In this document: one piece after another, positions 16,326 through 26,013 of the stretch
How the letters are laid out: every line of letters begins with the position of its first letter
How positions within the stretch are numbered: the stretch's first letter is position 1
Origin: Roseiconus lacunae
GTDB taxonomy: Bacteria > Planctomycetota > Planctomycetia > Pirellulales > Pirellulaceae
Reading direction: 5' to 3'
Length of the DNA stretch: 64,000 bases
Assembly (NCBI RefSeq): GCF_008312935.1
Contig: NZ_VSZO01000003.1
Span: 1 to 64,000, forward strand
Translations under genes and position numbers: made by a program
Notes under the pieces: model-generated
What the model was told of the DNA's origin: nothing
The model's database searches: none
The model's input: the letters and a program-made list of their open reading frames with translations, nothing else

Positions 16326-16646
16326 GCATTATCGGTCCCCTATGGAAAACACGCGGAAAGCAAACTTCGCGATCGCCGTTGTGCCCGTTTCGGCTCCGTT
16401 ATCGACAATACGACGGCATGGCGAGTCGTCAGTCGGGCGACCACTGGCAAAAAACGATGCGTGAAGAACTCTGCTCTTTCGATGATGCTCGTTAAATTGA
16501 TAAACGCATGTCGGACGTTTTAACTTTCACCGACTTGTTCTGGATCACGCCATGTTGCATTCAAATGCAACGTCTCGCCGCATCGCCCACTCTCGATGCA
16601 CAATAAATGAGTACCTGACGATCGTTGCTCGGTCGCCGAGGTAACT

Positions 16647-19600
16647 GTGTTGCACCGGTTGCGATCAAAATTTCGCATTTCATTTTTCCGCTGCCTTCGA
16701 CGCTGCGCCGTTGGCTGCTGTTTGTTGATGCTACTGACGGTGGCGGCGAGAAACTCGATTGTGCGATTCGTCGCCGAGCATGGTGCGAGCTACGCCCTCG
16801 GCACGCGAGTAGAAATCGCATCGGTAGAAATCAATTGGCATCGATGGACGGTCACGGGACTTAGTATTGAGGAGCCCTCGGTAGCAGGGGAATACCAAGT
16901 CACTGTCGATCGCGTCAGCGTTGTTCCTTCGTTCGGGAGAGGGTTTCGTGAAGGTGTTTGGGTTGAATTAGTTGTCATTGACCAACCCAAAGGCCATCTG
17001 CGCTTCGATCGTGATGGGAAGCTATTGAGTGTTTTCCCGGAATCAGAAAGCTCGGAAAGTGCGGCAATCGGCACGATCCCGGTTCACAACGTCATTGTCA
17101 AAGAAGCTTCGCTCGCGATCCATCAGATTGGCAAACAGACTTTGGTCGTTGATCAAGTTGACCTTTTTGTCAGGTGTGCGGACCGCATTCAGGCCCGTTG
17201 TCGGATCGGAAGGCTTTTCGGTGGTGAGCTTGCAGCCGGAGGGGATTTTGACGCCAAGGATTTTTCAGGGCAAAGCTGGGTCGATTTGACCGGGATTCGG
17301 TTAGAGACACAAACGCTTGCCAAGCTTCCATTCGTGCCTGAGTCGATTAACGCCGAGCCATCATATGCTAACGTTGATCTTAAAGTTCACAGTCTCCATC
17401 CACCCCTCGAAGCGGACCTATTAGATCAGCAAGTTGAGTGTGTCCTTCGGATAACCGATGTCACAACCGAGCGTTTCGGCGTCCTCTGTGACGAAGCTTT
17501 GCTTGAGTCAAAGTTTGTCGATCGAATGGCGCGTGCGAAGCTAACGGCTAATCCATTCGGGAGTCGATTTTCGATCCGATCCGAGGCAGATTGGAAAGCC
17601 ATAAACCCGAGGGTAACGGTCGATCTTCGAATGGAGCCCTTTGGCCTTGGCGATGCTGCAAACGAGATGGCACAAGTCTTGGCTACCGACTTTCCCGCAT
17701 TGGCGAAAATTCCAAAGCTGGGTTCGGTTGTCGAGGCCGTCGCGCATGCATCGGTGGAAATGGTCGGAAGACAGCTCAAGTTTTCTGGGCAATCGACGGT
17801 CGAATCAAGCAATAACCAGATCGCGTCGATCAAGCTGCCCTCGATTTCATTCAACTCTGAAGTGCATGGGACAGCTCCGTTTGACGATTTTGCCGCCCTC
17901 GATGGTGCAATGAAAGGCGGTGTGAATATAGCCGCGTTCGAACTAAATGAGCTTGCCGTCGGCGTTGGTATGCCGGAGGTGTCCGGCGCTGTGTCTGGCG
18001 GTTTGGATTTTGAAATCCCGCTTCAGACCGTGACTCGAATAGAAACATTGGTAGCGAAGGCTGGGGTGCACCTCGCAAAGGTTTCCGCATTTGATTTTGC
18101 TTTGGACGAGACGTCGATTCGTTGTCATCTCGACCAAGGCATCGCGACGATCCATAGTGATCCGATTTCGATCCGAGATCCAGAAGCAGAGTTGGTCGCG
18201 CAACTTCGGCCGGCAGCTCAAGTTGCCCTCGTCGGTGAAGCGAAACTTGCAACGGAACTGTACTGTCTGGTGCAGCCTACTGAATCGGTGATTCGGCGAT
18301 TCGGTCTAGAGTCTCTCGATCCTCGAGGTAGGTTGGAAACGCATGTTTTGGCACGTTGTCCGCTCGAGCATGTAGCGCGGGCATCAGATTGGAACGTCAC
18401 GGCCGGCATCCAATCGACTGAGGTGAGGCTGGTCGGGGAAAAGCTTTCGGATATCGCATGGGAAATCGAGATTAGCCGTGGAGCGGTCACAGCGCCCCCG
18501 GTCAACCTTCGATGGCGAACTTCAAATGCGTCCTTATCGATCGATGGTGATATTGGAGACGATGTTCGAGTCGAGGGAACGTTTGCAGTTGATTCCATCT
18601 TATTGCAAGAAGTCAGTGCGATTGTTTCGAGGTTTTCTCAGACGCCATTGCCTTTGTCCGGCAGTGCAGCGATCGACGGGACCTTCGAATTGCATACCAG
18701 TCCGGGGAAAGGAACGTTCACAGCGATCGCAGCCGGTGAGGCGAAACTTGCAGATGCGACGTATGCGCGCAGTGACATCGGTGACGCGCGATTGAGTTGG
18801 AGCTTAACCCCGGAAGGTTTGTCGCTGGAGACAGGGTCAGATGATTTCCTGGGTGGGAATTTTCGGATCACCGCTGACATGAATCAACTCGATTGGACGA
18901 CGACCCAAGTCCAAGGAAAGTTTTCAGAAATTGACGTCCCCGCGCTCGTCGCGATCTCTGGGCAAACGTTGGCATCGACGGGGGTTTTACAGGGTGGTTT
19001 TTCGGTGACGTCGCTGGCAAGTTTGGAGGAACTAACCGGGCAAGCTTGGGTGGAAACGAAACAAGTGTCGATCGAGCAAATTCCACTGCAGCTTGATCGA
19101 GCGACGGTCACGTTGAGTGAGCAAGCGGTGCTCGCGGAGGTTGACGGTAGCGTGTTGTACGGTCGATTTACGGGAAGCATGAGCACGAGGCTTGACCAAC
19201 TAATCGAGTTTGCTTCGCAGCCGACGATGGTGATCGAACAAGCTCCTGTGGTTGGGAGAGTCAAGTTAGTCGGTTTGGCTTTGGATCAAGTTGCATCCAC
19301 ATTCAGACTCAGCCGGGAACTTCGCCGGGTTGGCGGCAGTGTATCGGGGGAGTGTGTGCGTGATGCAAGTTCGTTAGATGGGCGTCACCTTTGCCGAGTG
19401 TCAGGATCGCTTGAAAATTTACGCTATCAGGGTGTCGGGCTTTCGCAGATCTGTTCTTTGGATGCGGTCATTCACCGCGATCGGATCGAGCTGAATCGTC
19501 TCCAAGGGCGATTCGCGGATGGACGAATTAACGGAACGGGCATGCTCACAATCGGAGCTGTTCCGTCTGGCTATTTCGATTGTGTGGTGAGCCGTGTTAA

Positions 19601-20543
19601 TCTGCGACGGGCGGCGTCGGCGGTTGGTGTCAATGATATTTCTGGTTCCGCAACATTGCGACTGCGAAGCCGCATTGGGCCGGTAATCACCGGACACGCA
19701 GACGTGCAATTAGATCACTTAGTGGCTGCGGGAGTCGGCGTTCGTCAAGCGACGTTTCCGATTGATTGGAGCTTTCGCCCCACCAGCACGACGGCACGTT
19801 GGCAGTGTCGGGCGGGACGTTTGTCGGTCGGCGGGGGTACTGTCCGTATCGCGACGGAGGGACGATACACTAGAAGTCTGGACATGGTCACGTCGGTGCA
19901 GGTCCAACGCGTCGATTTATCGAAGTTAATGCAACGCGGTTCGATCGGATCGGGCATCATCGACGGAGAGGTTTCGCTGCGGGCAAAGCATGCTCGATCG
20001 ATCAACGACTTCGTCGGCACGTATGACTTTGAAATGTCGAACATCGAGGCGTTGCAGTTTCCGGTTCTCGATCAGCTACCGAGGATGGTTTCGCTGTCAG
20101 CACCGACACCGGGAAAGGGACAAGACGGTGCGATCGCCTACGGACGTATCGGTGGGGGCATCGTACATATCGAAGAAGTCGCGGTGTATCAAAGCAACGT
20201 CCAGGTCATGGTGACCGGAAAAGCGAACTTCAATCAGAAGTTGGACTTGGATGTCGTCGCGAGTACCAGTTCGGATAGTCCGACGGATCAACTCGTTTCG
20301 TTGCTTGATTCGCCGTTAATGCTCGCCGCCCCGGCACCGGTGGCGTTGATCGTCAAAGCAAACGAACTGCTGAAGGATCGAGTGGTGAATGTTCACGTCG
20401 GGGGAACGGCTAGCCGCCCTGTCTTGCGATTGCAAACGGGGAAGCAGCTTGGCCAAAACGCGGTCAAGTTCTTTTTGGCGAATAGTTTCGGATCGACCGT
20501 GACCGGTCTGGCCGAACTGAAAAGCAAACAACAACGACGATAG
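16647..20543 (+). CDS. AsmA/TamB-like envelope protein, 1298 aa
   Basis: The GTG at 16647 follows a GAGG about 5 bp upstream. A basic stretch and one membrane segment (residues 18-36, CAVGCCLLMLLTVAA) are followed by a very long, almost purely beta-strand periplasmic region with the repeated short-strand pattern typical of AsmA-like proteins. The beginning (ALGTRVEIASVEINWHRWTV and TGLSIEEP) and the C-terminus (GKANFNQKLDLDVVAST, then LNVHVGGTASRPVLRL-like) fit the family, which bridges inner and outer membrane and moves lipids or controls outer-membrane assembly. The next gene, a polysaccharide-export lipoprotein, starts 14 bp after the stop, so the two are probably co-transcribed and serve the outer envelope. 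Confidence 0.75.
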   Translation: MLHRLRSKFRISFFRCLRRCAVGCCLLMLLTVAARNSIVRFVAEHGASYALGTRVEIASVEINWHRWTVTGLSIEEPSVAGEYQVTVDRVSVVPSFGRGFREGVWVELVVIDQPKGHLRFDRDGKLLSVFPESESSESAAIGTIPVHNVIVKEASLAIHQIGKQTLVVDQVDLFVRCADRIQARCRIGRLFGGELAAGGDFDAKDFSGQSWVDLTGIRLETQTLAKLPFVPESINAEPSYANVDLKVHSLHPPLEADLLDQQVECVLRITDVTTERFGVLCDEALLESKFVDRMARAKLTANPFGSRFSIRSEADWKAINPRVTVDLRMEPFGLGDAANEMAQVLATDFPALAKIPKLGSVVEAVAHASVEMVGRQLKFSGQSTVESSNNQIASIKLPSISFNSEVHGTAPFDDFAALDGAMKGGVNIAAFELNELAVGVGMPEVSGAVSGGLDFEIPLQTVTRIETLVAKAGVHLAKVSAFDFALDETSIRCHLDQGIATIHSDPISIRDPEAELVAQLRPAAQVALVGEAKLATELYCLVQPTESVIRRFGLESLDPRGRLETHVLARCPLEHVARASDWNVTAGIQSTEVRLVGEKLSDIAWEIEISRGAVTAPPVNLRWRTSNASLSIDGDIGDDVRVEGTFAVDSILLQEVSAIVSRFSQTPLPLSGSAAIDGTFELHTSPGKGTFTAIAAGEAKLADATYARSDIGDARLSWSLTPEGLSLETGSDDFLGGNFRITADMNQLDWTTTQVQGKFSEIDVPALVAISGQTLASTGVLQGGFSVTSLASLEELTGQAWVETKQVSIEQIPLQLDRATVTLSEQAVLAEVDGSVLYGRFTGSMSTRLDQLIEFASQPTMVIEQAPVVGRVKLVGLALDQVASTFRLSRELRRVGGSVSGECVRDASSLDGRHLCRVSGSLENLRYQGVGLSQICSLDAVIHRDRIELNRLQGRFADGRINGTGMLTIGAVPSGYFDCVVSRVNLRRAASAVGVNDISGSATLRLRSRIGPVITGHADVQLDHLVAAGVGVRQATFPIDWSFRPTSTTARWQCRAGRLSVGGGTVRIATEGRYTRSLDMVTSVQVQRVDLSKLMQRGSIGSGIIDGEVSLRAKHARSINDFVGTYDFEMSNIEALQFPVLDQLPRMVSLSAPTPGKGQDGAIAYGRIGGGIVHIEEVAVYQSNVQVMVTGKANFNQKLDLDVVASTSSDSPTDQLVSLLDSPLMLAAPAPVALIVKANELLKDRVVNVHVGGTASRPVLRLQTGKQLGQNAVKFFLANSFGSTVTGLAELKSKQQRR

Positions 20544-20557
20544 TAAGTAGATCAAAG

Positions 20558-21445
20558 ATGGATCGAGAAATGATTACCAGTTGTAGCGTGCGTTCGTTCG
20601 CGATCGCCTTGTTATTGATCGTGATAGGTTTCAGTCAGGTGGGATGCCGAACAGCCGCATCACTCGGCCTGCCGGTTTCGGCCGGGGGCCATCCGCTTCT
20701 GACCGCGGCAAGTCAGCGTCGCCAGCTAGCTGGCCATCCAGGCACAATTCCGACGGAACTTGCCAAGCAGAGTTTGCCATCACATCGTGTCGAGGCCGGG
20801 GATGTGTTAGTGATTGAGCCGAACGATTTCAATTCACCGATCCGCTTGTCTTCCGATCAAACGGTTCAGCAAGACGGCACGATTGAGCTGGGCAGTTATG
20901 GTCGCTTGAAAGTTGCCGGGTTATCCGCCGAAGAAATTCAGTCGCAGGTTCAGAACGTTGTCACGCGAACAGAGCTGGCAAAACGACAACGTCAAATCGA
21001 ACTTGCGTCCCATCGCGGCAACGCGTCGGGGATGCCAAATGAGTCGGCGGGGCAAGAGGACTATGGCGTCACAGTTCGGTTGGTGAATAATGAAAGTGCA
21101 CTGTTCTATGTCATGGGCGAGGTCAATGCACCGGGATCCTATCCCTTGGTCGGTCATGAAACAGTCCTTGACGCGATCATTGCCGCTGGTGGTTTGACCG
21201 ACCGTTGCAATGATCACAAAATCATATTAACTCGTCCGCAGGCTGACGGGCAAGAACGGGCGATCTATCCGGTGTGCTACCAGCAGATACTGCAGCTGGG
21301 AGATGTGACTACGAATTACCAGCTGATGCCCGGAGATCGGATCTATGTCCCCAGCATGTCGATTTGGGAAGACGTCAAGCAGAGCGTCGCGTGGGGCAAG
21401 GAAAAGAGTTGTCCCCACTGCCGCGACTATTCCGTGAAAGAATGA
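20558..21445 (+). CDS. Polysaccharide export lipoprotein (Wza-like, SLBB)
   Basis: 295 aa. Signal with lipobox (GFSQVGC) near residue 31 marks an outer-membrane lipoprotein. Residues about 77-140 are the polysaccharide-export domain: HRVEAGDVLVIEPNDFNSP..., DGTIELGSYGRLKVAGLSAE. Residues about 170-232 are an SLBB domain: VMGEVNAPGSYPLVGHETVL followed by DAIIAAGGLTDRC. A second, partial SLBB-like stretch with LMPGDRIYVPS follows, and the tail ends KSCPHCRDYS, a CxxC pair not usual for the family. Known relatives form or gate the outer-membrane pore for exopolysaccharide. No synthesis genes are nearby; the partner is the AsmA-like gene just upstream. Confidence 0.85.
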   Translation: MDREMITSCSVRSFAIALLLIVIGFSQVGCRTAASLGLPVSAGGHPLLTAASQRRQLAGHPGTIPTELAKQSLPSHRVEAGDVLVIEPNDFNSPIRLSSDQTVQQDGTIELGSYGRLKVAGLSAEEIQSQVQNVVTRTELAKRQRQIELASHRGNASGMPNESAGQEDYGVTVRLVNNESALFYVMGEVNAPGSYPLVGHETVLDAIIAAGGLTDRCNDHKIILTRPQADGQERAIYPVCYQQILQLGDVTTNYQLMPGDRIYVPSMSIWEDVKQSVAWGKEKSCPHCRDYSVKE

Positions 21446-22016
21446 TGTGCCCTCGAAAGTGTTGAACGGTGCGATCGATCGCTAACCCTGGTTTGATTGG
21501 TCAGGTCGTCGACGCCGTCTGGTCGAAGGCAGACGGCATACGTCCGTTCGCGGAGAAGCGCCGATGCCCATTGGCCCGAGATTGATGTGGGCATCCGGAC
21601 CGAATGGATGACTGACGCTGTGGCAATGCGAACGAGCCTTGCTACAATCCTGGGCAGTAACCGGCGATTTTCGGAAACCTTGACTTACCTCGTCAGCAAC
21701 GCGGTGTGTCGTTGGGCGGGAGGATATCCGAGCCGGTTGAGCCAGCAATGACCTGAAAGCGACGTCTCCTTGGTGCTTCGCGTTTGCCTTGGTCAGTAGC
21801 CAGCCGATTTCAATTTCAATCGTGAGCGCTGGTCTTTCTTCTTGATTGGGACGCGCCGAATCGTATTTTGGGCATGTGATGCCCAGACCTGTCTCTTAGA
21901 CTTAGTGAGCTAAACTTTGTCATTGTAGAAATTTGCCGGATCGTCCTCCGGAGCCCTGTCATTGGAGAGGCCGGAAAGCGCCGGCAACGTTGACGAAGAT
22001 AAAATTTGAAACAATC
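21446..22016. other. 571-bp intergenic region
   Basis: No convincing gene on either strand: the longest frames (21482-21748 minus, 21497-21751 plus) have no motif. It probably carries the promoter of the beta-propeller gene, but I see no box I would defend. Confidence 0.4.
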
Positions 22017-23381
22017 ATGAACCACGTGAAATATCCGAATACCGTACAGAAGCTAATTCGAAGTCACCGTCTACGCTCCAACTGCCTGAGCCTGGTCTTT
22101 GGGGCGGCATCGATCGTTGGATCGGCGATTTGGGATGCTGATTTGAAGTCGGTTGTTGCCGGCGAACCGACCTGGGGCAGGTTCTTGAACGCCGCCCAGC
22201 AAACTGAGGTTAAGCTGCCACGGGAGTGGGCTCCCGATAAAAACATCGCATGGACGTCAGAAATCGAAGGGTATGGTCAATCCACGCCGATCGTCGCGGA
22301 CGACCAAGTCGTTGTGACTTCGACCAGTGGCGAAAACAAGGACAACTATCACGTCACGTCATTTAATTTGGCGGACGGAAAGAAACGCTGGCAAGTCGAT
22401 TTGACGAACCCGTCTCCTTTTAAGAATTCTCCAATGGTCAGCCGTGCCGCTCCTTCGGCGATTGCGACGTCGAACGGGTTTGTGGCGTTTTTCGAAGGCG
22501 GAGTGATAGCCGCGATCTCGGCGGATGGGAAAACGACTTGGGAAAAGAACCTTGTCGAGCAGTACGGTCCCATCGAAGCCCGGCATGGATTGGCGGCATC
22601 GTTGGAAGCGAATGACAAGCATGTGTTTGTCTGGGTCGAACGCAGCGACGATCCATATGTTCTGGCGATCGACCCCAAGACCGGTGACGAAGTTTGGAAG
22701 GCCGCCGGAGTTGGAGCGACATCTTGGGCTTCACCACGGTTGATCAGCGTAGGTGATTCGCAGCACTTAGTGTGCAGCGCGAGTGGCAAAATTATTGGAA
22801 TCAACCCGGCCAATGGCGAACGACTTTGGTCCTTCGATGGCGTTTCAAACAACACGTCATGCACGCCGATGCCGGCTGGGAATGGACGTTTCTTGATCGG
22901 AGCCTCTGATGGACGCGGTGAGACGACTGCCGGAGTTGCCGCCGCGTCGAATGGTTTGATCGAGATCGCTCCAAAAGACGACGGAAGTTTCGTTGTCGGT
23001 TACAAGTGGCAAGCAAAGAAGGCGACGTCCAGTTTCGGCAGTCCCGTGGTGGCGGGAGATACCGCGGCGATCGTTAACCGAGCCGGCGTTCTGTATCGCC
23101 TTGATTTAGAAACGGGCGAACGTGTCTCGGTCGATCGCACGAGTGCGGGAGGAATCTGGGCCACACCTTTGGTCGCCGGTGATTTAATCTACTTGTTCGG
23201 ATACAAGGGAACGACGTCGGTGATCTCACTTACCGATGGCGAAGAGGTGGCTGAAAATCGCTGCTGGAAAGCCGATGCGGAGGAGTCGCGTTTTGGTAGC
23301 GGCAAGGTCCTTTACGCTGCTGCACCCGCATCGCCGTATCTGCTGATCCGTCGAGGCGACCGGCTTTACGCGATCAAGTAG
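22017..23381 (+). CDS. Exported PQQ-type beta-propeller protein
   Basis: 454 aa from the ATG at 22017; the frame is open to 21933 but the upstream part lacks sense. The first 45 residues are a long signal (CLSLVFGAASIVGSAIW). The rest consists of propeller blades with the usual W-docking pattern: NIAWTSEIEGYGQSTPIVAD, LADGKKRWQVDL, ADGKTTWEKNL, PKTGDEVWKAAG, PANGERLWSFDG, LETGERVSVDR. These WD-like blades match the PQQ_2 repeat family, but the catalytic residues of PQQ dehydrogenases are not evident, so it is more likely a structural or substrate-binding propeller. Planctomycetes have many of these. Confidence 0.8.
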   Translation: MNHVKYPNTVQKLIRSHRLRSNCLSLVFGAASIVGSAIWDADLKSVVAGEPTWGRFLNAAQQTEVKLPREWAPDKNIAWTSEIEGYGQSTPIVADDQVVVTSTSGENKDNYHVTSFNLADGKKRWQVDLTNPSPFKNSPMVSRAAPSAIATSNGFVAFFEGGVIAAISADGKTTWEKNLVEQYGPIEARHGLAASLEANDKHVFVWVERSDDPYVLAIDPKTGDEVWKAAGVGATSWASPRLISVGDSQHLVCSASGKIIGINPANGERLWSFDGVSNNTSCTPMPAGNGRFLIGASDGRGETTAGVAAASNGLIEIAPKDDGSFVVGYKWQAKKATSSFGSPVVAGDTAAIVNRAGVLYRLDLETGERVSVDRTSAGGIWATPLVAGDLIYLFGYKGTTSVISLTDGEEVAENRCWKADAEESRFGSGKVLYAAAPASPYLLIRRGDRLYAIK

Positions 23382-23557
23382 ACCGAATGCCCCCGCGTCG
23401 TTTTGCTCAATCTACTCTTGCGATCCAGCAAAGCATCGCCGTGACGCATGGATTACCCGATGCCCGTAACAATGCTCGGGCGGGGAGCTTTTTGGGGGGC
23501 CTTCTCGAAAAAGAACGCCAAGCGAGTTGACAAAGGCATTAAATCCCGTATCTTGAT

Positions 23558-23576
23558 GAGAGTGATTCTCATTACC
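23558..23576 (+). promoter_or_regulatory. Fur-box-like site
   Basis: GAGAGTGATTCTCATTACC matches 14 of 19 positions of the classical Fur consensus (GATAATGATAATCATTATC) and keeps its central symmetry. It lies 180 bp upstream of the TPR-hemP-TPR cluster, which makes iron control likely, as is known for hemP in proteobacteria. The 23382-23755 gap holds nothing else but the palindrome at 23690. Confidence 0.5.
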
Positions 23577-23689
23577 AGTTACTTCCGACGCAGCCAGCCA
23601 ATGACCGGTATCCGCGGGTGACGCCCCAGTCGCACTCGTTCTGGTCGAGTAGCACGCCACGCAGAAGCCCCACTCCGATCGGTTGTCAA

Positions 23690-23711
23690 TTCAACATTCA
23701 TGAATGTTGAA
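23690..23711. promoter_or_regulatory. Perfect 22-bp palindrome upstream of TPR-hemP cluster
   Basis: TTCAACATTCA is followed at once by its exact reverse complement, with no spacer. It lies 45 bp before the ATG at 23756, where a repressor would cover the transcription start or leader. It is too short in loop to act as a terminator, and no T-run follows. Confidence 0.5.
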
Positions 23712-23755
23712 CTGCCGGTGACGGCGACATTCCGGTGCAACATGCGAGGTTGACG

Positions 23756-24586
23756 ATGGCTTTAATACACTTGATGGCTCACGCCCCAAACAAATCTGGG
23801 GTCGAAGCGACGTTGGGAACGGCCGCATCTCATTGGCAGGTGCGCGACTACGAGGGAGTCGTTCGGCTTCTCGAACCGTTTCAGAATGAGGTCCATGCGG
23901 TGCGGACCGAAGTTACGGTCGAGGCATTGCAGTTGCTCGCTGATGCTTATCGTTTGCAGGGTGATCAACGATCGGCACTCTTGGCGATCGAAAGGGCGGT
24001 TCAAGTCCAACCGCGTTCGACGGAATTGAAGATGATGCTCGCATCAGCATACGCCGATCAAGGTCAGCGGGATGCGGCGCGCGATGTGTATCTTCGCTTG
24101 GCCGCGCCACGCGATCTTCCCGCAAACATGATGTTGCGGATCGCTCGCGGGATGAACCGGATCGGCGAAATTGAGTTGGCGTCGCAGGTATGCAACTGGG
24201 CCCTGGCGAAGAGTCCTAATGATGCCGCGGTGGTGTTTGCGATGGGGATTTATTTGCTGCGGCTTGGCGAACCGGTTTATCGCACCGAAGCATTGATGAT
24301 CAAGGCACTCAAGATTTGCCCCGGCGAGCCGCACTACAGTGCAGCTCTGGCGGCACTGATGTTTCGCATGGACCGAGCAGGCGAAGCGATTCAGATTCTT
24401 CAGACACTGGACCTCGAAGGGTTTCGTCGAATCCAATGCAAACGATGTCTCCAATTTCTCGCGGCATCGCTATTTAAGATTGGCGAAACTCAACTTGCCA
24501 GCCTCTGTACAGCAGCGTCCGCCCAGCAGAAGAACCAATCACTGCAGACTCAAACGCCGGTCTGCTTTGAATGGTCAATGGACTGA
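23756..24586 (+). CDS. TPR-repeat protein
   Basis: 276 aa from the ATG at 23756 with GAGG 6 bp upstream. No signal peptide, so cytoplasmic. TPR-like helix pairs run through the protein: WQVRDYEGVVRLLEPFQ, VEALQLLADAYRLQGDQRSA, VQPRSTELKMMLASAYADQG, IARGMNRIGEIELASQVCNW, EPHYSAALAALMFRMDRAGE. These pack as a protein-binding superhelix; the partner is unknown. It stands between a Fur-like box and the hemP gene, so a role tied to iron or haem handling is possible but only from context. A similar TPR protein follows hemP. Confidence 0.75.
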   Translation: MALIHLMAHAPNKSGVEATLGTAASHWQVRDYEGVVRLLEPFQNEVHAVRTEVTVEALQLLADAYRLQGDQRSALLAIERAVQVQPRSTELKMMLASAYADQGQRDAARDVYLRLAAPRDLPANMMLRIARGMNRIGEIELASQVCNWALAKSPNDAAVVFAMGIYLLRLGEPVYRTEALMIKALKICPGEPHYSAALAALMFRMDRAGEAIQILQTLDLEGFRRIQCKRCLQFLAASLFKIGETQLASLCTAASAQQKNQSLQTQTPVCFEWSMD

Positions 24587-24807
24587 CCTTTGGAAGGTTG
24601 CTTCCACCGAGTTGTTGGCTTGTTTTGCATACGTTGGTTCTACAGCTTACGTCAACACTCGGTGGGGGCGACCACAGTGTCTTCTGGCTTTTGTTTGCCC
24701 CATGTTTAATCGCCGACCTTGTCTCATGCGGAGGCAAACTACCGCGCAGAGACGATTGGAACGGCGATTTCCGATGGTACGAATCAATTCGCTGTTACGG
24801 CTTAAAA

Positions 24808-24999
24808 ATGAATACTTCAGAAAAACGTCTGCGTGTGCAATCACGTCATGAAGAAACGGACGATTCAATCAGTCCGTCCTTAATCGATCATCAGTTCGAT
24901 CAGCTTTCCGGCGGAAAGTCAGAAGTCAAAATCTGGCACGAAGGCCAGTGTTACTCATTAAAGCGAACGAAGGCCGGACGTCTCGTATTGCACAAATAG
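24808..24999 (+). CDS. hemP: Hemin uptake protein HemP
   Basis: 63 aa from the ATG at 24808. The C-terminal half, FDQLSGGKSEVKIWHEGQCY followed by SLKRTKAGRLVLHK, fits the HemP family (typically hxIxHxGxxYxLRxTxxGKLILTK), including the closing hydrophobic-K ending. HemP proteins are small, basic, iron-regulated and needed for or activating haem uptake in several proteobacteria. The frame is open upstream to 24571 with a hydrophobic, cysteine-containing stretch, but HemP proteins are normally 50-80 aa, so I take the short form. It is followed 8 bp later by a TPR gene. No TonB-dependent receptor is near. Confidence 0.8.
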   Translation: MNTSEKRLRVQSRHEETDDSISPSLIDHQFDQLSGGKSEVKIWHEGQCYSLKRTKAGRLVLHK

Positions 25000-25007
25000 A
25001 AAAAGCT

Positions 25008-25745
25008 ATGACTACCGAGATGCTATACGCCGAACTTTCGCAATCGATCGAAGATGGTTGTGTGGAAGACGCGATCGAAGGACTTGATGCGATCTGCCGC
25101 TTGAACCCCGAGGATGGCGGTGCGTTTGAGCTCCGCGGCTTGCTTGCCGCGCAAACCCAACGCCCCAATCTTGCGGTACTTTATTTAGAACGTGCCGATC
25201 AACTGACCGTGTTGGAACCGCTTTCGTATCGGATTCTTGCGTTTTCCTACATCGCCGTTGGTCGTGAAAAGCAAGGCGTTGAGTTGTTGTGCCGGATTGC
25301 AGTTAACTTTGCAGATCAGCCGTGGTTCAATCGGCTTGTCGCACGTGATTTGCTGTGTCGGGGCTATCCGGATTTCGCCAGTGATGCCCTGATACAAGGG
25401 ATCGGAGCTGTCCCATCGGAATCAGAAACGTGGCACGAGCTTGCGGCCGTCCAATCGGTTCAAGGTGAATCGCCGGAGAAGTGCTTGGATTCGGTATCGC
25501 GTGCGATTGACCTGGCGCCTGCGTGCGTCAAATACCGTGTGACCGCCAGCAATCTTTTGATTCGTTTGGACGCTCTCGATCTCGCATACCAGACGGTTTG
25601 CCAAGTCGTGACTGCGGACAATTGTGAGATTGATTGTGAGTGTTGCCTGTGGCGACTCATTTTTCTTTTTGATTGCTTCGATGATCACGAACGTATGGCC
25701 GCTTGCTATCGCCGATTGCGGCGCAGTTATCCCTCGCATTCGTAA
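25008..25745 (+). CDS. TPR-repeat protein downstream of hemP
   Basis: 245 aa, ATG at 25008, 8 bp after hemP. Cytoplasmic, no signal. TPR-like helices: YAELSQSIEDGCVEDAIEGL, ICRLNPEDGGAFELRGLLAA, RPNLAVLYLERADQLTVLEP, LAFSYIAVGREKQGVELLCR, CLDSVSRAIDLAPACVKYRV. It has several cysteines at the end (NCEIDCECCLW), which could bind metal or haem, though this is speculation. The tight spacing suggests co-transcription with hemP and probably with the first TPR gene. Confidence 0.75.
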   Translation: MTTEMLYAELSQSIEDGCVEDAIEGLDAICRLNPEDGGAFELRGLLAAQTQRPNLAVLYLERADQLTVLEPLSYRILAFSYIAVGREKQGVELLCRIAVNFADQPWFNRLVARDLLCRGYPDFASDALIQGIGAVPSESETWHELAAVQSVQGESPEKCLDSVSRAIDLAPACVKYRVTASNLLIRLDALDLAYQTVCQVVTADNCEIDCECCLWRLIFLFDCFDDHERMAACYRRLRRSYPSHS

Positions 25746-25776
25746 ATCGATGGCTCGGAGGCGACCGTAGATTGGG

Positions 25777-25837
25777 ACAGCCAAGTGGCGTTAGTCACGT
25801 TCCCGCACCATGTTCGTGGCTAGCGCCCGGCGGCTGT
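25777..25837. repeat. REP-like inverted repeat
   Basis: ACAGCCAAGTGGCGTTAG faces CTAGCGCCCGGCGGCTGT across a 25-bp centre with CACG...CGTG continuing the stem. The GGCGTTAGC-type arm is the same kind as in the prophage palindrome at 61386, without its outer borders. It lies after the TPR gene and could end transcription, though no T-run follows. Confidence 0.6.
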
Positions 25838-26013
25838 TACCAAGTTCATTGATCGTTTCGGATCATGCTTATCAGTCTCACTGTCGAAACCGGGGGCTAT
25901 CGCGTACCAGAAACGACATTGACGTGCAAACGGAACAAGGTTTGCAAACTAGACAAACAATGTCCCCTCATTCGTAGGGCTTCGCTTGTTTGTTCGTTCT
26001 CTCGAAATGGACC

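Noticed and set aside
24571..24807. In-frame upstream extension of hemP with a hydrophobic stretch
   Set aside because: HemP proteins are short; the extension has no family resemblance and follows the preceding stop closely, so the ATG at 24808 is preferred.
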